Shown: positions 7,624 to 19,254 of the stretch, one piece after another
Layout: every line of letters starts with the position of its first letter
How positions within the stretch are numbered: position 1 is the stretch's first letter
Source of the DNA: Gammaproteobacteria bacterium
GTDB taxonomy: Bacteria > Pseudomonadota > Gammaproteobacteria > Eutrophobiales > Eutrophobiaceae
Reading direction: 5' to 3'
Length of the DNA: 64,000 nt
Assembly (NCBI GenBank): GCA_030829955.1
Contig: JAURNY010000019.1
Span: 64,699-128,698, forward strand
Program-made: the position numbers and the translations under genes
Notes under the pieces: model-generated
Databases searched by the model: none
What the model was told of the DNA's origin: nothing
The model's input: only the letters and a program-made list of their open reading frames with translations

Positions 7624-9219
7624 TTAAGAATGCGCGGTAGCGTCAGTTACTTGAGGAGGAGTAGTAAAGCTATGGAACGGAGGAGGTGAGGATAATGTCC
7701 ACTCCAGACCATGTGCACTTTCCCAAACTTGATCCGTTGCTTTTTCACCTTGTCCACGGGCACATTTAATTACAACCCAAACTAGAATTAACTGACTTAA
7801 ACCAAAGGCAAAACCACCAATACTAATGATCTGGTTCCAGCCAGTGAAAATGGTATTGTAGTCAGGGATACGTCGTGGCATACCTGCCAGACCAATAAAG
7901 TGCATTGGGAAGAACAACACGTTTACTGAAATAGTAGATAACCAAAAGTGTAATTTGCCCAGTTTTTCGTCATACATTACTCCAGTCCATTTTGGTAACC
8001 AGTAGTAAACGCCAGCGAATACACCATAAATAATGCCTGGAACAATTACATAATGGAAATGCGCCACAATGAAATAAGTATCATGATACTGGAAATCAAC
8101 CGGGGTAATACCCATCATCAATCCTGAGAAACCACCGATTGAAAACATGAACAAAACGCCTATTGAAAACAACATTGGTGTTTCAAATGTCATTGAGCCT
8201 TTCCACATAGTGGCCATCCAGTTAAAGATTTTTACACCTGTTGGTACTGCGATTGACATCGTCGCATACATGAAGAACAGCTCTCCGGTTAATGGCATGC
8301 CGACAGTAAACATATGGTGCGCCCATACGAAGAATGACAGGAATGCGATTGACGCGGTTGCATATACCATCGATGCGTAACCAAATAATGGTTTGCGTGA
8401 AAAGGTCGGAATAACCTGAGAGATAATACCGAAGGAAGGCAATACCAGAATGTACACTTCAGGGTGTCCAAAAAACCAGAAGATGTGCTGGAATAAAACA
8501 GGATCACCACCACCAGCAGCATTGAAGAATGCTGTACCGAAATATTTATCAGTCAACAGCATGGTCACCGCGCCAGCCAAAACTGGCATCGAAGCAATTA
8601 ATAAGAACGCCGTAATAATCCAGGTCCACACAAATAATGGTAAACGCATGAATGTCATGCCAGGTGCACGCATATTAAATACCGTAGCAATAATATTAAT
8701 CGCCCCCATAATTGAAGAAACACCTAAAAAGTGAACTGCAAAAATAAGGAACGGGAAACCATCGCCGAGTTGCAACACCAGCGGTGGATACATAGTCCAA
8801 CCGCCTGCTGGCGCACCTCCAGGCATAAAGAACGTAAGCAATAAAAGGGTAAAAGCAAATGGCAAGATCCAGAAACTCATATTATTCATACGAGGCATTG
8901 CCATATCCGGCGCACCGATCATCATCGGAATCATCCAGTTCGCGAGCCCTACACCAGCTGGCATTAGTGCACCGAAAATCATGACTAGCGCATGCACAGT
9001 GGTCATTGAGTTAAAAAACTGCGGATCAACAAACTGTAAACCCGGCTGGAATAATTCGGCTCGGATTACCATAGCCATGGCGCCGCCGACAAAAAACATT
9101 ATTAATGAAAACACCAGATACATCGTGCCGATGTCTTTATGGTTGGTAGAAAATAACCAGCGGCCTATCCCGGTTGGCTTATGATCATGATGATCGTCAT
9201 GGGCGACTGCTTCACTCAT
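7624..9219 (-). CDS. coxA: Cytochrome c oxidase subunit I
   Basis: Catalytic subunit holding haem a, haem a3 and CuB, reducing oxygen and pumping protons. The 531-aa, roughly 12-helix protein shows FSTNHKDIGTMY, the haem-ligand region MTTVHALVMIFGALMP, the CuB segment FFGHPEVYILVLPSFGIISQ with the cross-linked His-Tyr pair, WAHHMFTVG, and HDTYFIVAHFHYV with the haem ligands. It is preceded 40 bases upstream by coxB and followed by the small assembly gene. The motif set fits a mitochondrial-type (A-family) oxidase. Confidence 0.98.
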   Translation of the reverse strand: MSEAVAHDDHHDHKPTGIGRWLFSTNHKDIGTMYLVFSLIMFFVGGAMAMVIRAELFQPGLQFVDPQFFNSMTTVHALVMIFGALMPAGVGLANWMIPMMIGAPDMAMPRMNNMSFWILPFAFTLLLLTFFMPGGAPAGGWTMYPPLVLQLGDGFPFLIFAVHFLGVSSIMGAINIIATVFNMRAPGMTFMRLPLFVWTWIITAFLLIASMPVLAGAVTMLLTDKYFGTAFFNAAGGGDPVLFQHIFWFFGHPEVYILVLPSFGIISQVIPTFSRKPLFGYASMVYATASIAFLSFFVWAHHMFTVGMPLTGELFFMYATMSIAVPTGVKIFNWMATMWKGSMTFETPMLFSIGVLFMFSIGGFSGLMMGITPVDFQYHDTYFIVAHFHYVIVPGIIYGVFAGVYYWLPKWTGVMYDEKLGKLHFWLSTISVNVLFFPMHFIGLAGMPRRIPDYNTIFTGWNQIISIGGFAFGLSQLILVWVVIKCARGQGEKATDQVWESAHGLEWTLSSPPPFHSFTTPPQVTDATAHS

Positions 9220-9259
9220 GTGTCTATCCTCTTCTTTAAGATTTAAGATTCAAAAAATA

Positions 9260-10396
9260 TTATCGTGCTGCATTAACAGCTGCAGGCTGCACTGCATCAG
9301 CAGCATTGCCCCAGGAGTTACGCACATAAGTCATAACTGACGCGATATCAGTATCACTTAATTGATCCTTAAACGGCGGCATCATATTTTTGCCATTCAA
9401 AATTTGATGTGCAAAACCCTCTGCTTCGCCATTAGCAATTGCACTTCCAGCCAACGCAGGGAACAAACCGTCTACGCCTTCACCTTCTGGCATATGGCAT
9501 GCGGCACAATTGCTGTTGTATAGTCGTTTACCCTTCATAAGCAACTCCTCGACTGCTATTTCTTCTACTGGTGTTGCTGCGGCTACACGAGCATTGCCTT
9601 TCATTTCCTGAACCCAGGCAGCATAGTCTTCTTTAGAAACAGCCTTAACAACGATTGGCATAAAACCATGATCTTTACCACAAAGCTCGGCACACTGACC
9701 GCGGTAGACGCCTTCTTTTTCAATGAAAGTCCAGTTATCATTAATAAACCCTGGGATAGCATCTCGTTTCCAACCCAGATCCGGTACCCACCAGGCATGA
9801 TTAACATCGGATGCAGTTGTTAAAATTCTAATTTTTGTATCAACAGGCACGACCACATAGTTATCTACATCTAATAAATAATTTTCAACATCTTCCGGAC
9901 GAGTAGAGGCATAACGTTGTCGTGCTTCATTACTATCCTCTTTTAATGTACTAAAGAAACTGATGTCTTCCTCCAAATAGTCATATTTCCACTTCCATTG
10001 GTAACCGGTAACTTTAATAGTCATCTCGGCATCACCTGTTTGCTCCATGAAGATAAGTGTCTTGGTCGCGGGAATAGCCATTACAATTAAAATAATGATT
10101 GGAATGATTGTCCAAGTGATTTCAGCAAAAGTACTATGATGAAACTGTTCAGCAATAGCGCCGCGTGATTTTCTATGAAAATATATAGACCAGCACATTA
10201 CAGCAAATACAGCGATACCAATCGCTGTTACGATGTACAGGATTATCATATGCAGGTCGTAGACTTTTTTACTTGTAGGTGTCACACCCTCCGTCAAATT
10301 CCACGACATGCTTTCGGCAAAAGCTAAACCACATGCCAATGTTAGACATAATGTAATAGCGCCTAACACTACTCTCTTGGTTTTACTGACAGTCAT
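9260..10396 (-). CDS. coxB: Cytochrome c oxidase subunit II with fused C-terminal cytochrome c
   Basis: Accepts electrons and passes them to subunit I. A signal peptide (about 1-27, ending AFAES) is followed by two membrane helices (about 49-74 and 90-110) and a CuA domain with H200, C235, C239, H243 and M246 in QCAELCGKDHGFM. Beyond about residue 285 a cytochrome c domain begins, with C297-AA-C300-H301 and candidate axial methionines at 338-339 in KNMMPPF. The fusion makes the protein 378 aa, longer than the roughly 280 aa of plain subunit II, and indicates a caa3-like arrangement. It begins the coxB-A-ctaG-C run. Confidence 0.96.
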   Translation of the reverse strand: MTVSKTKRVVLGAITLCLTLACGLAFAESMSWNLTEGVTPTSKKVYDLHMIILYIVTAIGIAVFAVMCWSIYFHRKSRGAIAEQFHHSTFAEITWTIIPIIILIVMAIPATKTLIFMEQTGDAEMTIKVTGYQWKWKYDYLEEDISFFSTLKEDSNEARQRYASTRPEDVENYLLDVDNYVVVPVDTKIRILTTASDVNHAWWVPDLGWKRDAIPGFINDNWTFIEKEGVYRGQCAELCGKDHGFMPIVVKAVSKEDYAAWVQEMKGNARVAAATPVEEIAVEELLMKGKRLYNSNCAACHMPEGEGVDGLFPALAGSAIANGEAEGFAHQILNGKNMMPPFKDQLSDTDIASVMTYVRNSWGNAADAVQPAAVNAAR

Positions 10397-10426
10397 ACAA
10401 ACTTTCCTCGAACGTAGAAATTATAT

Positions 10427-10912
10427 TTATGTATTTATTACAGTCTTTACAGACTGTTTTAAAGTTATTGACAAGGCCTTCCTCTCTTCTTCATTGAGGA
10501 ATTTACCAACTTCCATCTGCTTGCCATGTGAACGTAAAAAAAGCTTACTGGGATACCACGGATTCCTAGATTTAATTAATACAATTTGTAACCATGCTCT
10601 ATCAAATTCCTTTATTGTATGCGGCTCAGAATAACCCACTTCGACAGTCACTTTGTATCTAGCAATCTTTATTATTTCTTTACGTCCACCCCGCCAGGCA
10701 CTTATATATAAAGCAATAGCCAACGCGGTTAATTCGAACCCTGCAAACGGCAATATCAGCGTAAGCCCCTGCATAAAAAAACCAACACCAATGCCCAATG
10801 AGAAAGCTGCGATTATACTGAATAAAAAAACTTGTTGGCGCCATGGCATTGCCCTGTTCGGGGTTACCACAAAGCATCTATTTTGATCTTGATAATCCAG
10901 ACAAACTATCAT
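10427..10912 (-). CDS. DUF2244 family integral membrane protein
   Basis: A 161-aa protein with two adjacent hydrophobic segments (about residues 28-48 and 50-70) and a soluble C-terminal part containing YKVTVEVGYSEPHTIKEFDRAW and NPWYPSKLFLRSHGKQMEVGKFL. This matches DUF2244, whose members often precede coxB in proteobacteria. It is 30 bases upstream of coxB on the same strand, so it is likely the first gene of the oxidase operon. No reaction is known; a role in oxidase assembly is inferred only from neighbourhood. Confidence 0.82.
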   Translation of the reverse strand: MIVCLDYQDQNRCFVVTPNRAMPWRQQVFLFSIIAAFSLGIGVGFFMQGLTLILPFAGFELTALAIALYISAWRGGRKEIIKIARYKVTVEVGYSEPHTIKEFDRAWLQIVLIKSRNPWYPSKLFLRSHGKQMEVGKFLNEEERKALSITLKQSVKTVINT

Positions 10913-11028
10913 GTCGGAGTCGATTTAATTATTAACAATCCAAATTCGCCGCTATTATGCACAATTATGTGCGCCAAAGCGACAATTTGTCACTTACACA
11001 GTGACTTCCGTGCCGTAATGTATTTAAT
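10913..11028 (-). promoter_or_regulatory. Intergenic region with two small inverted repeats upstream of the DUF2244-cox operon
   Basis: 116 bases separating the end of the biotin operon from the oxidase operon, both on the minus strand. It holds two short dyads, GCACA-ATTA-TGTGC (10959-10972) and GTCACT-TACAC-AGTGAC (10989-11005). Neither is followed by a T run on the minus strand, so they look more like operators than terminators. The promoter for DUF2244-coxB should lie here. Confidence 0.4.
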
Positions 11029-11724
11029 CTATAGATTTTTCCTGATCATGGCCTCGAATTCAGAGCTTATATCTACAGTGGCTTGATTTATGTCCCGCTC
11101 TGACTGAAATTTCACCTCCGCCAGAAGAGGACAGCGCAATTCTCTTTGCAGGGTCGTTACTGACTCTTTTTTATACAGGTAATCTGGTTCGATCTCGTTC
11201 AGGATCCAGCCAGAAATCTCAAAACCGTCCTGACGAATGGATTCAGCAGATAAAATGGCATGATTTATACAGCCTAGACGCAAACCTACGACAAGAATCA
11301 CAGGTAATGATAATAACCTTACCAAGCCAGACAATGATTTATCATCAGCAAGAAGCACTCGCCAACCACCAACGCCCTCAACCAAAACCAAATCACTTAA
11401 AGACTTTAAAAGTGAGTGTTTACACACTATATTTTCTATATCAATTTTTCTTCCGTATTCACTGGCGGCGATATGAGGAGCAACCGCTGGCGCAAATACC
11501 TCGGGGTTAATCCAATCGTACGGAATATCCTGACTAGAATATTTTTTTATGAGCTGTGCGTCTTCATTTTCAAGCTGACCATTTACATATTCCGCACCAG
11601 ATGCGATTGGCTTCATGCCATTCACATTTAAACCTAGCTCCTGCATATATTTCATAAGCAAAACGGTTGCCCAGGTCTTGCCTATACCTGTATCGGTTCC
11701 GGTTAAAAACCATCCATCCGTCAT
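11029..11724 (-). CDS. bioD: Dethiobiotin synthetase
   Basis: Closes the ureido ring of dethiobiotin from 7,8-diaminopelargonate, CO2 and ATP. The P-loop GTDTGIGKT is at residues 9-17, with MKPIASGA carrying the conserved lysine, LVEGVGGWRVLL as the second nucleotide-contact block, and LVVGLRLGCINHAILSAESI following. Length 231 aa is typical. Its start overlaps the end of bioC by 4 bases, so it is the last gene of the bioBFHCD operon. Confidence 0.96.
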   Translation of the reverse strand: MTDGWFLTGTDTGIGKTWATVLLMKYMQELGLNVNGMKPIASGAEYVNGQLENEDAQLIKKYSSQDIPYDWINPEVFAPAVAPHIAASEYGRKIDIENIVCKHSLLKSLSDLVLVEGVGGWRVLLADDKSLSGLVRLLSLPVILVVGLRLGCINHAILSAESIRQDGFEISGWILNEIEPDYLYKKESVTTLQRELRCPLLAEVKFQSERDINQATVDISSEFEAMIRKNL

Positions 11725-12602
11725 GTTCGCTTGTAGCCTCGACTTCTAATTTCCTTGCGTAACTCATCTATAGAAATGGTTTGTGAATCTGTATTTCTGA
11801 TTTTTTCCATTTTCCAGGCATGACCATAGATAACTTCATAGCTTGCCGGCAGTTTGTCATTTATTCTAAGCGTCTCGTAATGTTGAACAACCTTGCTTAA
11901 TCTGGATTTGCCTGTAAGTGTTTTTCTCCGCTTGGTATTTACATTTTGTGCGCCAATACATTTTAATTCGCGCATAAGTTGTAAAACATCATCATACAAT
12001 AGCGTTAACTGCTCGGTACTTAATACAGGTTCTTGCAGTCCTGAACGAATCATCGCATCACCAACATCATGCATGTCGATAAATGTATTGATGTGGGTAA
12101 AGTCATCAACGTTCTGCCAACTCTGCCGCAACTCTTTTAATGTGTCTGGGCCGAACGATGAGAACACAATTACCCCGCCGGGTTTTAATACACGGCTAAC
12201 TTCAGCAAATGCAGCATCCAGGCCTGAACACCACTGCAACATCAAATTGCTATACACCATGTCAAAGGTATTATCGTTAAAGGGTAGAGCATAGACATTT
12301 CCACAAACAAACCTTTGGCCTGAAAATAATCGTCGGAATTTTCGTTGGGCATTTTTCAACATGGAAAAAGCAAGGTCTGTTTGTATTACTTTACTACGTT
12401 TAAATTTCTTTTTTATTGCGCTTGCCCCATTTCCGGTACCTGACCCAAGATCCAGACACAGACGCGGATCTATAGATACATAGCTCAATGTATCTAACAA
12501 ACGCTCATTAACTTCTCGCTGCAATACGGCCTGAGCATCATAAGTACTTGCCGCACCATTAAAAGCACGTTTCACGGCTACATGTTGCAATTCATAAGAC
12601 AT
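11721..12602 (-). CDS. bioC: Malonyl-ACP O-methyltransferase
   Basis: Methylates malonyl-ACP so the fatty acid machinery can build the pimelate moiety of biotin. It is a class I SAM methyltransferase: motif I is LCLDLGSGTGNGA at about residues 50-62, with FDMVYSNLMLQWC and RVLKPGGVIVFSSFGPDTL following. The N-terminal VKRAFNGAASTYDAQAVLQ is characteristic of BioC. I chose the ATG at 12602, just after the bioH stop, because the longer frame adds only six residues that overlap bioH. At 293 aa it is slightly longer than E. coli BioC. Confidence 0.95.
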   Translation of the reverse strand: MSYELQHVAVKRAFNGAASTYDAQAVLQREVNERLLDTLSYVSIDPRLCLDLGSGTGNGASAIKKKFKRSKVIQTDLAFSMLKNAQRKFRRLFSGQRFVCGNVYALPFNDNTFDMVYSNLMLQWCSGLDAAFAEVSRVLKPGGVIVFSSFGPDTLKELRQSWQNVDDFTHINTFIDMHDVGDAMIRSGLQEPVLSTEQLTLLYDDVLQLMRELKCIGAQNVNTKRRKTLTGKSRLSKVVQHYETLRINDKLPASYEVIYGHAWKMEKIRNTDSQTISIDELRKEIRSRGYKRT

Positions 12603-12604
12603 AA

Positions 12605-13312
12605 TTATTCCGAAGCACAAAAACGATGAATGATAGTCATGGTTTTTTCAGCATGATTAAGAAAAGGAATGTGTCCAGCCTCGGGCAATAACTGTGATTG
12701 CAAATTTTCATTTTTAAGTCTTGTTAACGCCGACGGTTTTATTAATGCATCTTTTTCACCATTAATAATTAACACTGGTATTGATAATTTTTTAAGGTTT
12801 TTACGCTGATCATTTATTTCCAGTTCACATAACCACTCTTTTAAAATATCGTTATAAGCAGAAACATTAAACTTACTTAATCGTTTAGCATCCTGTTTAG
12901 CGTCTTTTTCACCATGCGCCGATAAAGCATTTAACTGGTTGAACGACTTTTTATCATCTTCATTGTATAATAACTGCAGTTTCTTAAATGCATTTAAATC
13001 GATAGATTCCTGCCAATCATAACGGTTAACCATGACCGGAGCACTGCCTATAAGAATTAAATACTTTACATGCTTACAATAAAGCGCTGCTTCAATAGCT
13101 ATTAAACCGCCCATAGACCAGCCCACCAAAACAATGTCTTCTTTAATCATCGCGGACAAATATTTTGCGATACAATTGATCCCCGTTTGGCGAATAGTTT
13201 TTGCTACTGAATATAAACAAGGCGTTTCAATATTCTTTTTTTCTATTAATGAAAACACCTCTGGGGTATACCCCCATCCATGCAACCATATTTGTTTCAA
13301 GTGCGCGCCCAT
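12605..13312 (-). CDS. bioH: Pimeloyl-ACP methyl ester carboxylesterase
   Basis: Removes the methyl cap added by BioC once pimeloyl-ACP is complete. This alpha/beta hydrolase has the nucleophile elbow GWSMGG (Ser66), an aspartate in NGEKDALI (Asp188) and the catalytic histidine in EAGHIPFLNH (His214). HGWGY near residue 11 forms the oxyanion region. At 235 aa it is slightly short but complete. Placement between bioF and bioC is the classic gammaproteobacterial order. Confidence 0.94.
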   Translation of the reverse strand: MGAHLKQIWLHGWGYTPEVFSLIEKKNIETPCLYSVAKTIRQTGINCIAKYLSAMIKEDIVLVGWSMGGLIAIEAALYCKHVKYLILIGSAPVMVNRYDWQESIDLNAFKKLQLLYNEDDKKSFNQLNALSAHGEKDAKQDAKRLSKFNVSAYNDILKEWLCELEINDQRKNLKKLSIPVLIINGEKDALIKPSALTRLKNENLQSQLLPEAGHIPFLNHAEKTMTIIHRFCASE

Positions 13313-13318
13313 ATCGAA

Positions 13319-14467
13319 TTAATTTATAACTTGATTCAATGAGTCTGTTAGTTTTTTTAATTGAAGAGCTGTATGAGCAGCTGAAAGACTAATTCTTATA
13401 CGTGACGAATTTTTTTCAACGGTTGGCGGACGAATACAAACTGTAAACAAACCTTTATCCATTAGCTGTTTACCTGCTGTTATTGTTTTTTCATTGTTGC
13501 CAATAATAATTGGCTGAATATGTGTATCAGACCCAGTTTCTTTATTTAGACCCTGCTTAAATGTAGCTATATTGGTTATCAATTGCTCTCTAAGTTTTTT
13601 ACTTTCTTTTACTAATGCTATTACCTGAATCAATGTTGCTGCTGTTGCAGGTGGTAACGCTGTCGTGTAAATATAACTACGTGATTGTTGCTGCATAACA
13701 TTGATTAGCCTTTTATCGCCCGCAACAAATGCACCACTCATACCAAATGCTTTGCCAAATGTTCCTGTTAACAATGGTATATCTTGTTGTGAGCAACTCT
13801 GTTGCTGAAGCAAGCCTCCGCCTGTATCACCAATAGTAGCAATACCGTGAGCATCATCAACGAGCAGCAAGCTCTCATATTGACGACTTATTTCTATTAA
13901 CTCTTTCAGCTTAGCCTTATCACCATCCATACTAAATATGCCATCTGTCATTAAAATGCTTTTTTCAGGTTTATATTTTTTTAATAGTGACGACAAATGC
14001 GTCATATCATTGTGCCTGTATCTAACCAGCTTTCCGTCCGACAATCTTGCTGCATCAATTAGTGATGCATGACACTTTTTATCTTGAAAGACAAATGTCT
14101 TATTATCAATGATGCTAGAGGCAATCGATAAATTTGCGAGATAGCCAGAAGAAAATAGCAAAGCATCCTCTCGTCCGAAGAAATCGGCAATTGCTTGTTC
14201 GAGTTGTCTGTGTGCGCTTGTATAACCACAAATCAGTTGAGAAGAAGAACCACTACAACCATATTTGTCTATGTTTGTTTTATACCATTCTTTAATGCGC
14301 GGATCCTGAGCGAGACCAAGATAATCATTGCTGCTGAAATTAATATAATGTTGCTCGCCGATCGTTACGCGGTTTTCTGAATCAACATTAACCTCTTGCC
14401 TTTGTCTTGTTAATGACAAATTTTCCAAATGAGTTACGGTTGAATAAATTTGCTCAAAAATCTTCAC
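13319..14467 (-). CDS. bioF: 8-amino-7-oxononanoate synthase
   Basis: PLP-dependent condensation of pimeloyl-ACP with alanine, the first step of ring assembly in biotin synthesis. Visible blocks are [41 protein letters not shown] with the PLP-binding aspartate and histidine, and [13 protein letters not shown] with the Schiff-base lysine near residue 239. Length 382 aa is normal. It overlaps bioB by 4 bases and precedes bioH by 6, so coupling within the operon is likely. Confidence 0.96.
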   Translation of the reverse strand: MKIFEQIYSTVTHLENLSLTRQRQEVNVDSENRVTIGEQHYINFSSNDYLGLAQDPRIKEWYKTNIDKYGCSGSSSQLICGYTSAHRQLEQAIADFFGREDALLFSSGYLANLSIASSIIDNKTFVFQDKKCHASLIDAARLSDGKLVRYRHNDMTHLSSLLKKYKPEKSILMTDGIFSMDGDKAKLKELIEISRQYESLLLVDDAHGIATIGDTGGGLLQQQSCSQQDIPLLTGTFGKAFGMSGAFVAGDKRLINVMQQQSRSYIYTTALPPATAATLIQVIALVKESKKLREQLITNIATFKQGLNKETGSDTHIQPIIIGNNEKTITAGKQLMDKGLFTVCIRPPTVEKNSSRIRISLSAAHTALQLKKLTDSLNQVIN

Positions 14468-15438
14468 GCGATTTCATGTTGTGAAAACTGTATTCCTAGT
14501 TTTTGCATTAATGATTGATCTTTTTTAAACTGGGGGTTTGATGTAGTTAATAATTTCTCACCGTAAAAAATAGAGTTTGCTCCCGCCATAAAACACAATG
14601 CTTGCATCTCGTCATTCATATCGTTTCTGCCAGCAGACAAACGTATATATGATTTCGGCATAACAATTCTTGACGCTGCAATGATCCTAATGAAATCAAA
14701 ACTATCTATATCACTCACCTGATCTAGTGGTGTGCCTTCAACCTTAACCAACATATTAATTGGCACACTCTCTGGGTGTATTGGTAAATTTGCTAGTGTT
14801 TGTATCAGGCCGGCACGATCACTCTCGTTTTCGCCCATACCAATGATGCCGCCACTGCATACATTTATTCCCGCATCTCTAACATAGGTTAGCGTATTAA
14901 GCCTGTCTTCATATACGCGCGTTGAAATGATTTTTTCGTAATATTCGGGTGATGTGTCAAGATTATGGTTATAATAATCAAGCCCTGCATCTGCGAGTCT
15001 TTTGCTTTGCTCCTGGTTTAACATCCCAAGCGTTACACACGTTTCCATGCCCAGATTTTTTACCGCAATAATCATATCAATTACATGTTTCAAGTTTTTA
15101 TCTGTAGGCTGTCTCCAAGCTGCGCCCATACAAAATCGGTTTGCTCCCTGATCTTTTGCTTTTTTCGCATGATCGATTACATCAGCAATACTGGTCATCT
15201 TTTCACCTTTAACACCAGTATCGTAATGGGCGCTTTGAGGACAGTAAGCACAATCTTCAGGGCATGCACCTGTCTTGATGTTCATCAAGGTGCTTAATTG
15301 AATCTTATTTGTTTTAAAGTTTTGTCGATGGACCGTTTGTGCTTCAAACATAAGATCATTAAAGGGCTTTACTAACAAACCAAGAATTTCTTCTTTTGAC
15401 CAGTTATGTCGTATAGCCGGTGTTTCTGCATTAATCAT
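14464..15438 (-). CDS. bioB: Biotin synthase (radical SAM)
   Basis: Inserts sulfur into dethiobiotin. The radical-SAM cluster motif is C59xxxC63xxC66 in [15 protein letters not shown], and the auxiliary [2Fe-2S] region is represented by [27 protein letters not shown] and [19 protein letters not shown] supplies the conserved arginine. Length 324 aa is typical. It is the first gene of the minus-strand bio operon and faces the remnant of comF, which is the usual divergent neighbour of bioB. Confidence 0.97.
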   Translation of the reverse strand: MINAETPAIRHNWSKEEILGLLVKPFNDLMFEAQTVHRQNFKTNKIQLSTLMNIKTGACPEDCAYCPQSAHYDTGVKGEKMTSIADVIDHAKKAKDQGANRFCMGAAWRQPTDKNLKHVIDMIIAVKNLGMETCVTLGMLNQEQSKRLADAGLDYYNHNLDTSPEYYEKIISTRVYEDRLNTLTYVRDAGINVCSGGIIGMGENESDRAGLIQTLANLPIHPESVPINMLVKVEGTPLDQVSDIDSFDFIRIIAASRIVMPKSYIRLSAGRNDMNDEMQALCFMAGANSIFYGEKLLTTSNPQFKKDQSLMQKLGIQFSQHEIA

Positions 15439-15485
15439 TTGATCGAACCCTTTGCGAACTAGTAGTGAACTATTATTTTGATTCG

Positions 15486-15494
15486 GGTTAACAA
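15486..15494. promoter_or_regulatory. Possible BirA half-site in the bioB upstream region
   Basis: GGTTAACAA matches one arm of the BirA operator pattern (TTGTWAACC with an inverted partner). A convincing partner arm at the usual spacing is not visible; the nearest candidates are TTGCGAACT and AGTGAACTA. It lies about 50 bases upstream of the bioB start, where a biotin operator would be expected. A single half-site can occur by chance. Confidence 0.3.
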
Positions 15495-15504
15495 GTCTGC
15501 ACGG

Positions 15505-18143
<2,639 letters not shown>

Positions 18144-18167
18144 TTATTCCCGTGTTAAAAACATATT

Positions 18168-19247
18168 TTACCCTATTCTTTCTACTTTACCTTGTTCCAC
18201 GTGAAACAAGGCATCTTCATGGTTTTCTAGAGTTAAATTATTAGTTTTAGATAATGAAGAGATAAATGTTTGTATATTATTTTCTTTAAACAAACGCATT
18301 ACTTTCTCTGTCGATTCAATATCTAACTCAGCATCAACATCATCTACCAGTAAAATCGCACCGATATTATGCATCTTCAATAATTCGATTTGCGCTGATA
18401 TTAATGCAGCCCCATATAATTTAATTTGTCCTCTAGACATTAATTTAGCTATATCTGTATCAGAATACCGAAACACAATCTCGGCACGATGTGGCCCGAT
18501 CGATGTATAACCTTTATTCGCGTCTTCTGCTCGATTCTGAATGAGCTGCCTCAACAACTCTTCACCAAACATACTATTTGTATAATCTATACTGGTTTTT
18601 TCATGCAACACTTTTGGTAAAAAAGACTCGTTCATCAAGCTGTTTAATTGTTGAATATATTCCTGCCTGATCTCATCAATCCTTTTTGCTTCCTCTGCGA
18701 TCAATAACTCCCAGCCTTTTATCTGACTAGAAGAAATGTCCGGAAATCGCTTAAGCAGCGAATTTCTCTGGCGAACCGCTTTAAAATACTTTTTCCAAGC
18801 ATCCAGATAGTGCTGTTCCACGTGAAACAACGACCAATCCAACCAATGCCTGCGTTGTTTAGGCCCACTATAAAAAAGCATGTTATGGTCTGGTGCCAAC
18901 AAAAACACTGGGAATAGTTTTGCCTGTTCAGACGCCGTTAGCACTGCCTCATTATTATATTTAAGCTGAAGTACACCATAACCCTTTTCCAGCCCTGCCC
19001 TAAATTGTTGTTGGCTGTTACTCCCCTCCGCGTAGACGCTTAGGGTCTTATCGCCTCGTTTAATTACATTGTTGATGCGACTACTTCTAAAAGATTTAAC
19101 TCTGGACAACAAATAAATAGTTTCCAGAACTGAGGTTTTGCCGCTTGCGTTCGCGCCAAAAAAATAATTAATTTTTGGGGCGATCTGTATATCAAATGAA
19201 TCAAATAAGCGAACTGAGCTCGCTTTCAATCTAGATAGATGCAACAT
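18168..19247 (-). CDS. recF: DNA replication and repair protein RecF
   Basis: SMC-like ATPase that helps RecOR load RecA at gaps. Walker A GANASGKT is at residues 31-38, the signature-like MSRGQIKLYGAALISAQ comes later, and Walker B ILLVDDVDAELD follows. Length 359 aa is normal. The hexapeptide LFHVEQ occurs twice, once in WSLFHVEQHYLDAW and once near the C-terminus in ALFHVEQGKVERIG; both copies are encoded by DNA that is a ParB-type parS site (listed separately). The gene sits 7 bases after dnaN. Confidence 0.97.
   Translation of the reverse strand: MLHLSRLKASSVRLFDSFDIQIAPKINYFFGANASGKTSVLETIYLLSRVKSFRSSRINNVIKRGDKTLSVYAEGSNSQQQFRAGLEKGYGVLQLKYNNEAVLTASEQAKLFPVFLLAPDHNMLFYSGPKQRRHWLDWSLFHVEQHYLDAWKKYFKAVRQRNSLLKRFPDISSSQIKGWELLIAEEAKRIDEIRQEYIQQLNSLMNESFLPKVLHEKTSIDYTNSMFGEELLRQLIQNRAEDANKGYTSIGPHRAEIVFRYSDTDIAKLMSRGQIKLYGAALISAQIELLKMHNIGAILLVDDVDAELDIESTEKVMRLFKENNIQTFISSLSKTNNLTLENHEDALFHVEQGKVERIG
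18193..18208. other. parS chromosome-partition site 1 (inside recF 3' end)
   Basis: TGTTCCACGTGAAACA, a 16-base near-palindrome matching the bacterial ParB-binding consensus TGTTNCACGTGAAACA at every position. It lies in the last codons of recF and encodes LFHVEQ on the minus strand. ParB bound here would spread and organise the origin region for segregation; parA and parB themselves are not in the window. Confidence 0.9.
18814..18829. other. parS chromosome-partition site 2 (mid recF)
   Basis: An identical copy of TGTTCCACGTGAAACA, 621 bases from the first, again inside recF and again encoding LFHVEQ. Two exact copies of a 16-base motif within one gene and close to oriC are far beyond chance, so I treat both as functional parS sites. 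Confidence 0.9.
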
Positions 19248-19254
19248 TCATTTA

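Noticed and set aside
8147-8734. Overlapping plus-strand open frames within coxA
   Set aside because: They mirror the coxA coding sequence on the other strand, with no ribosome sites and no recognisable protein pattern.
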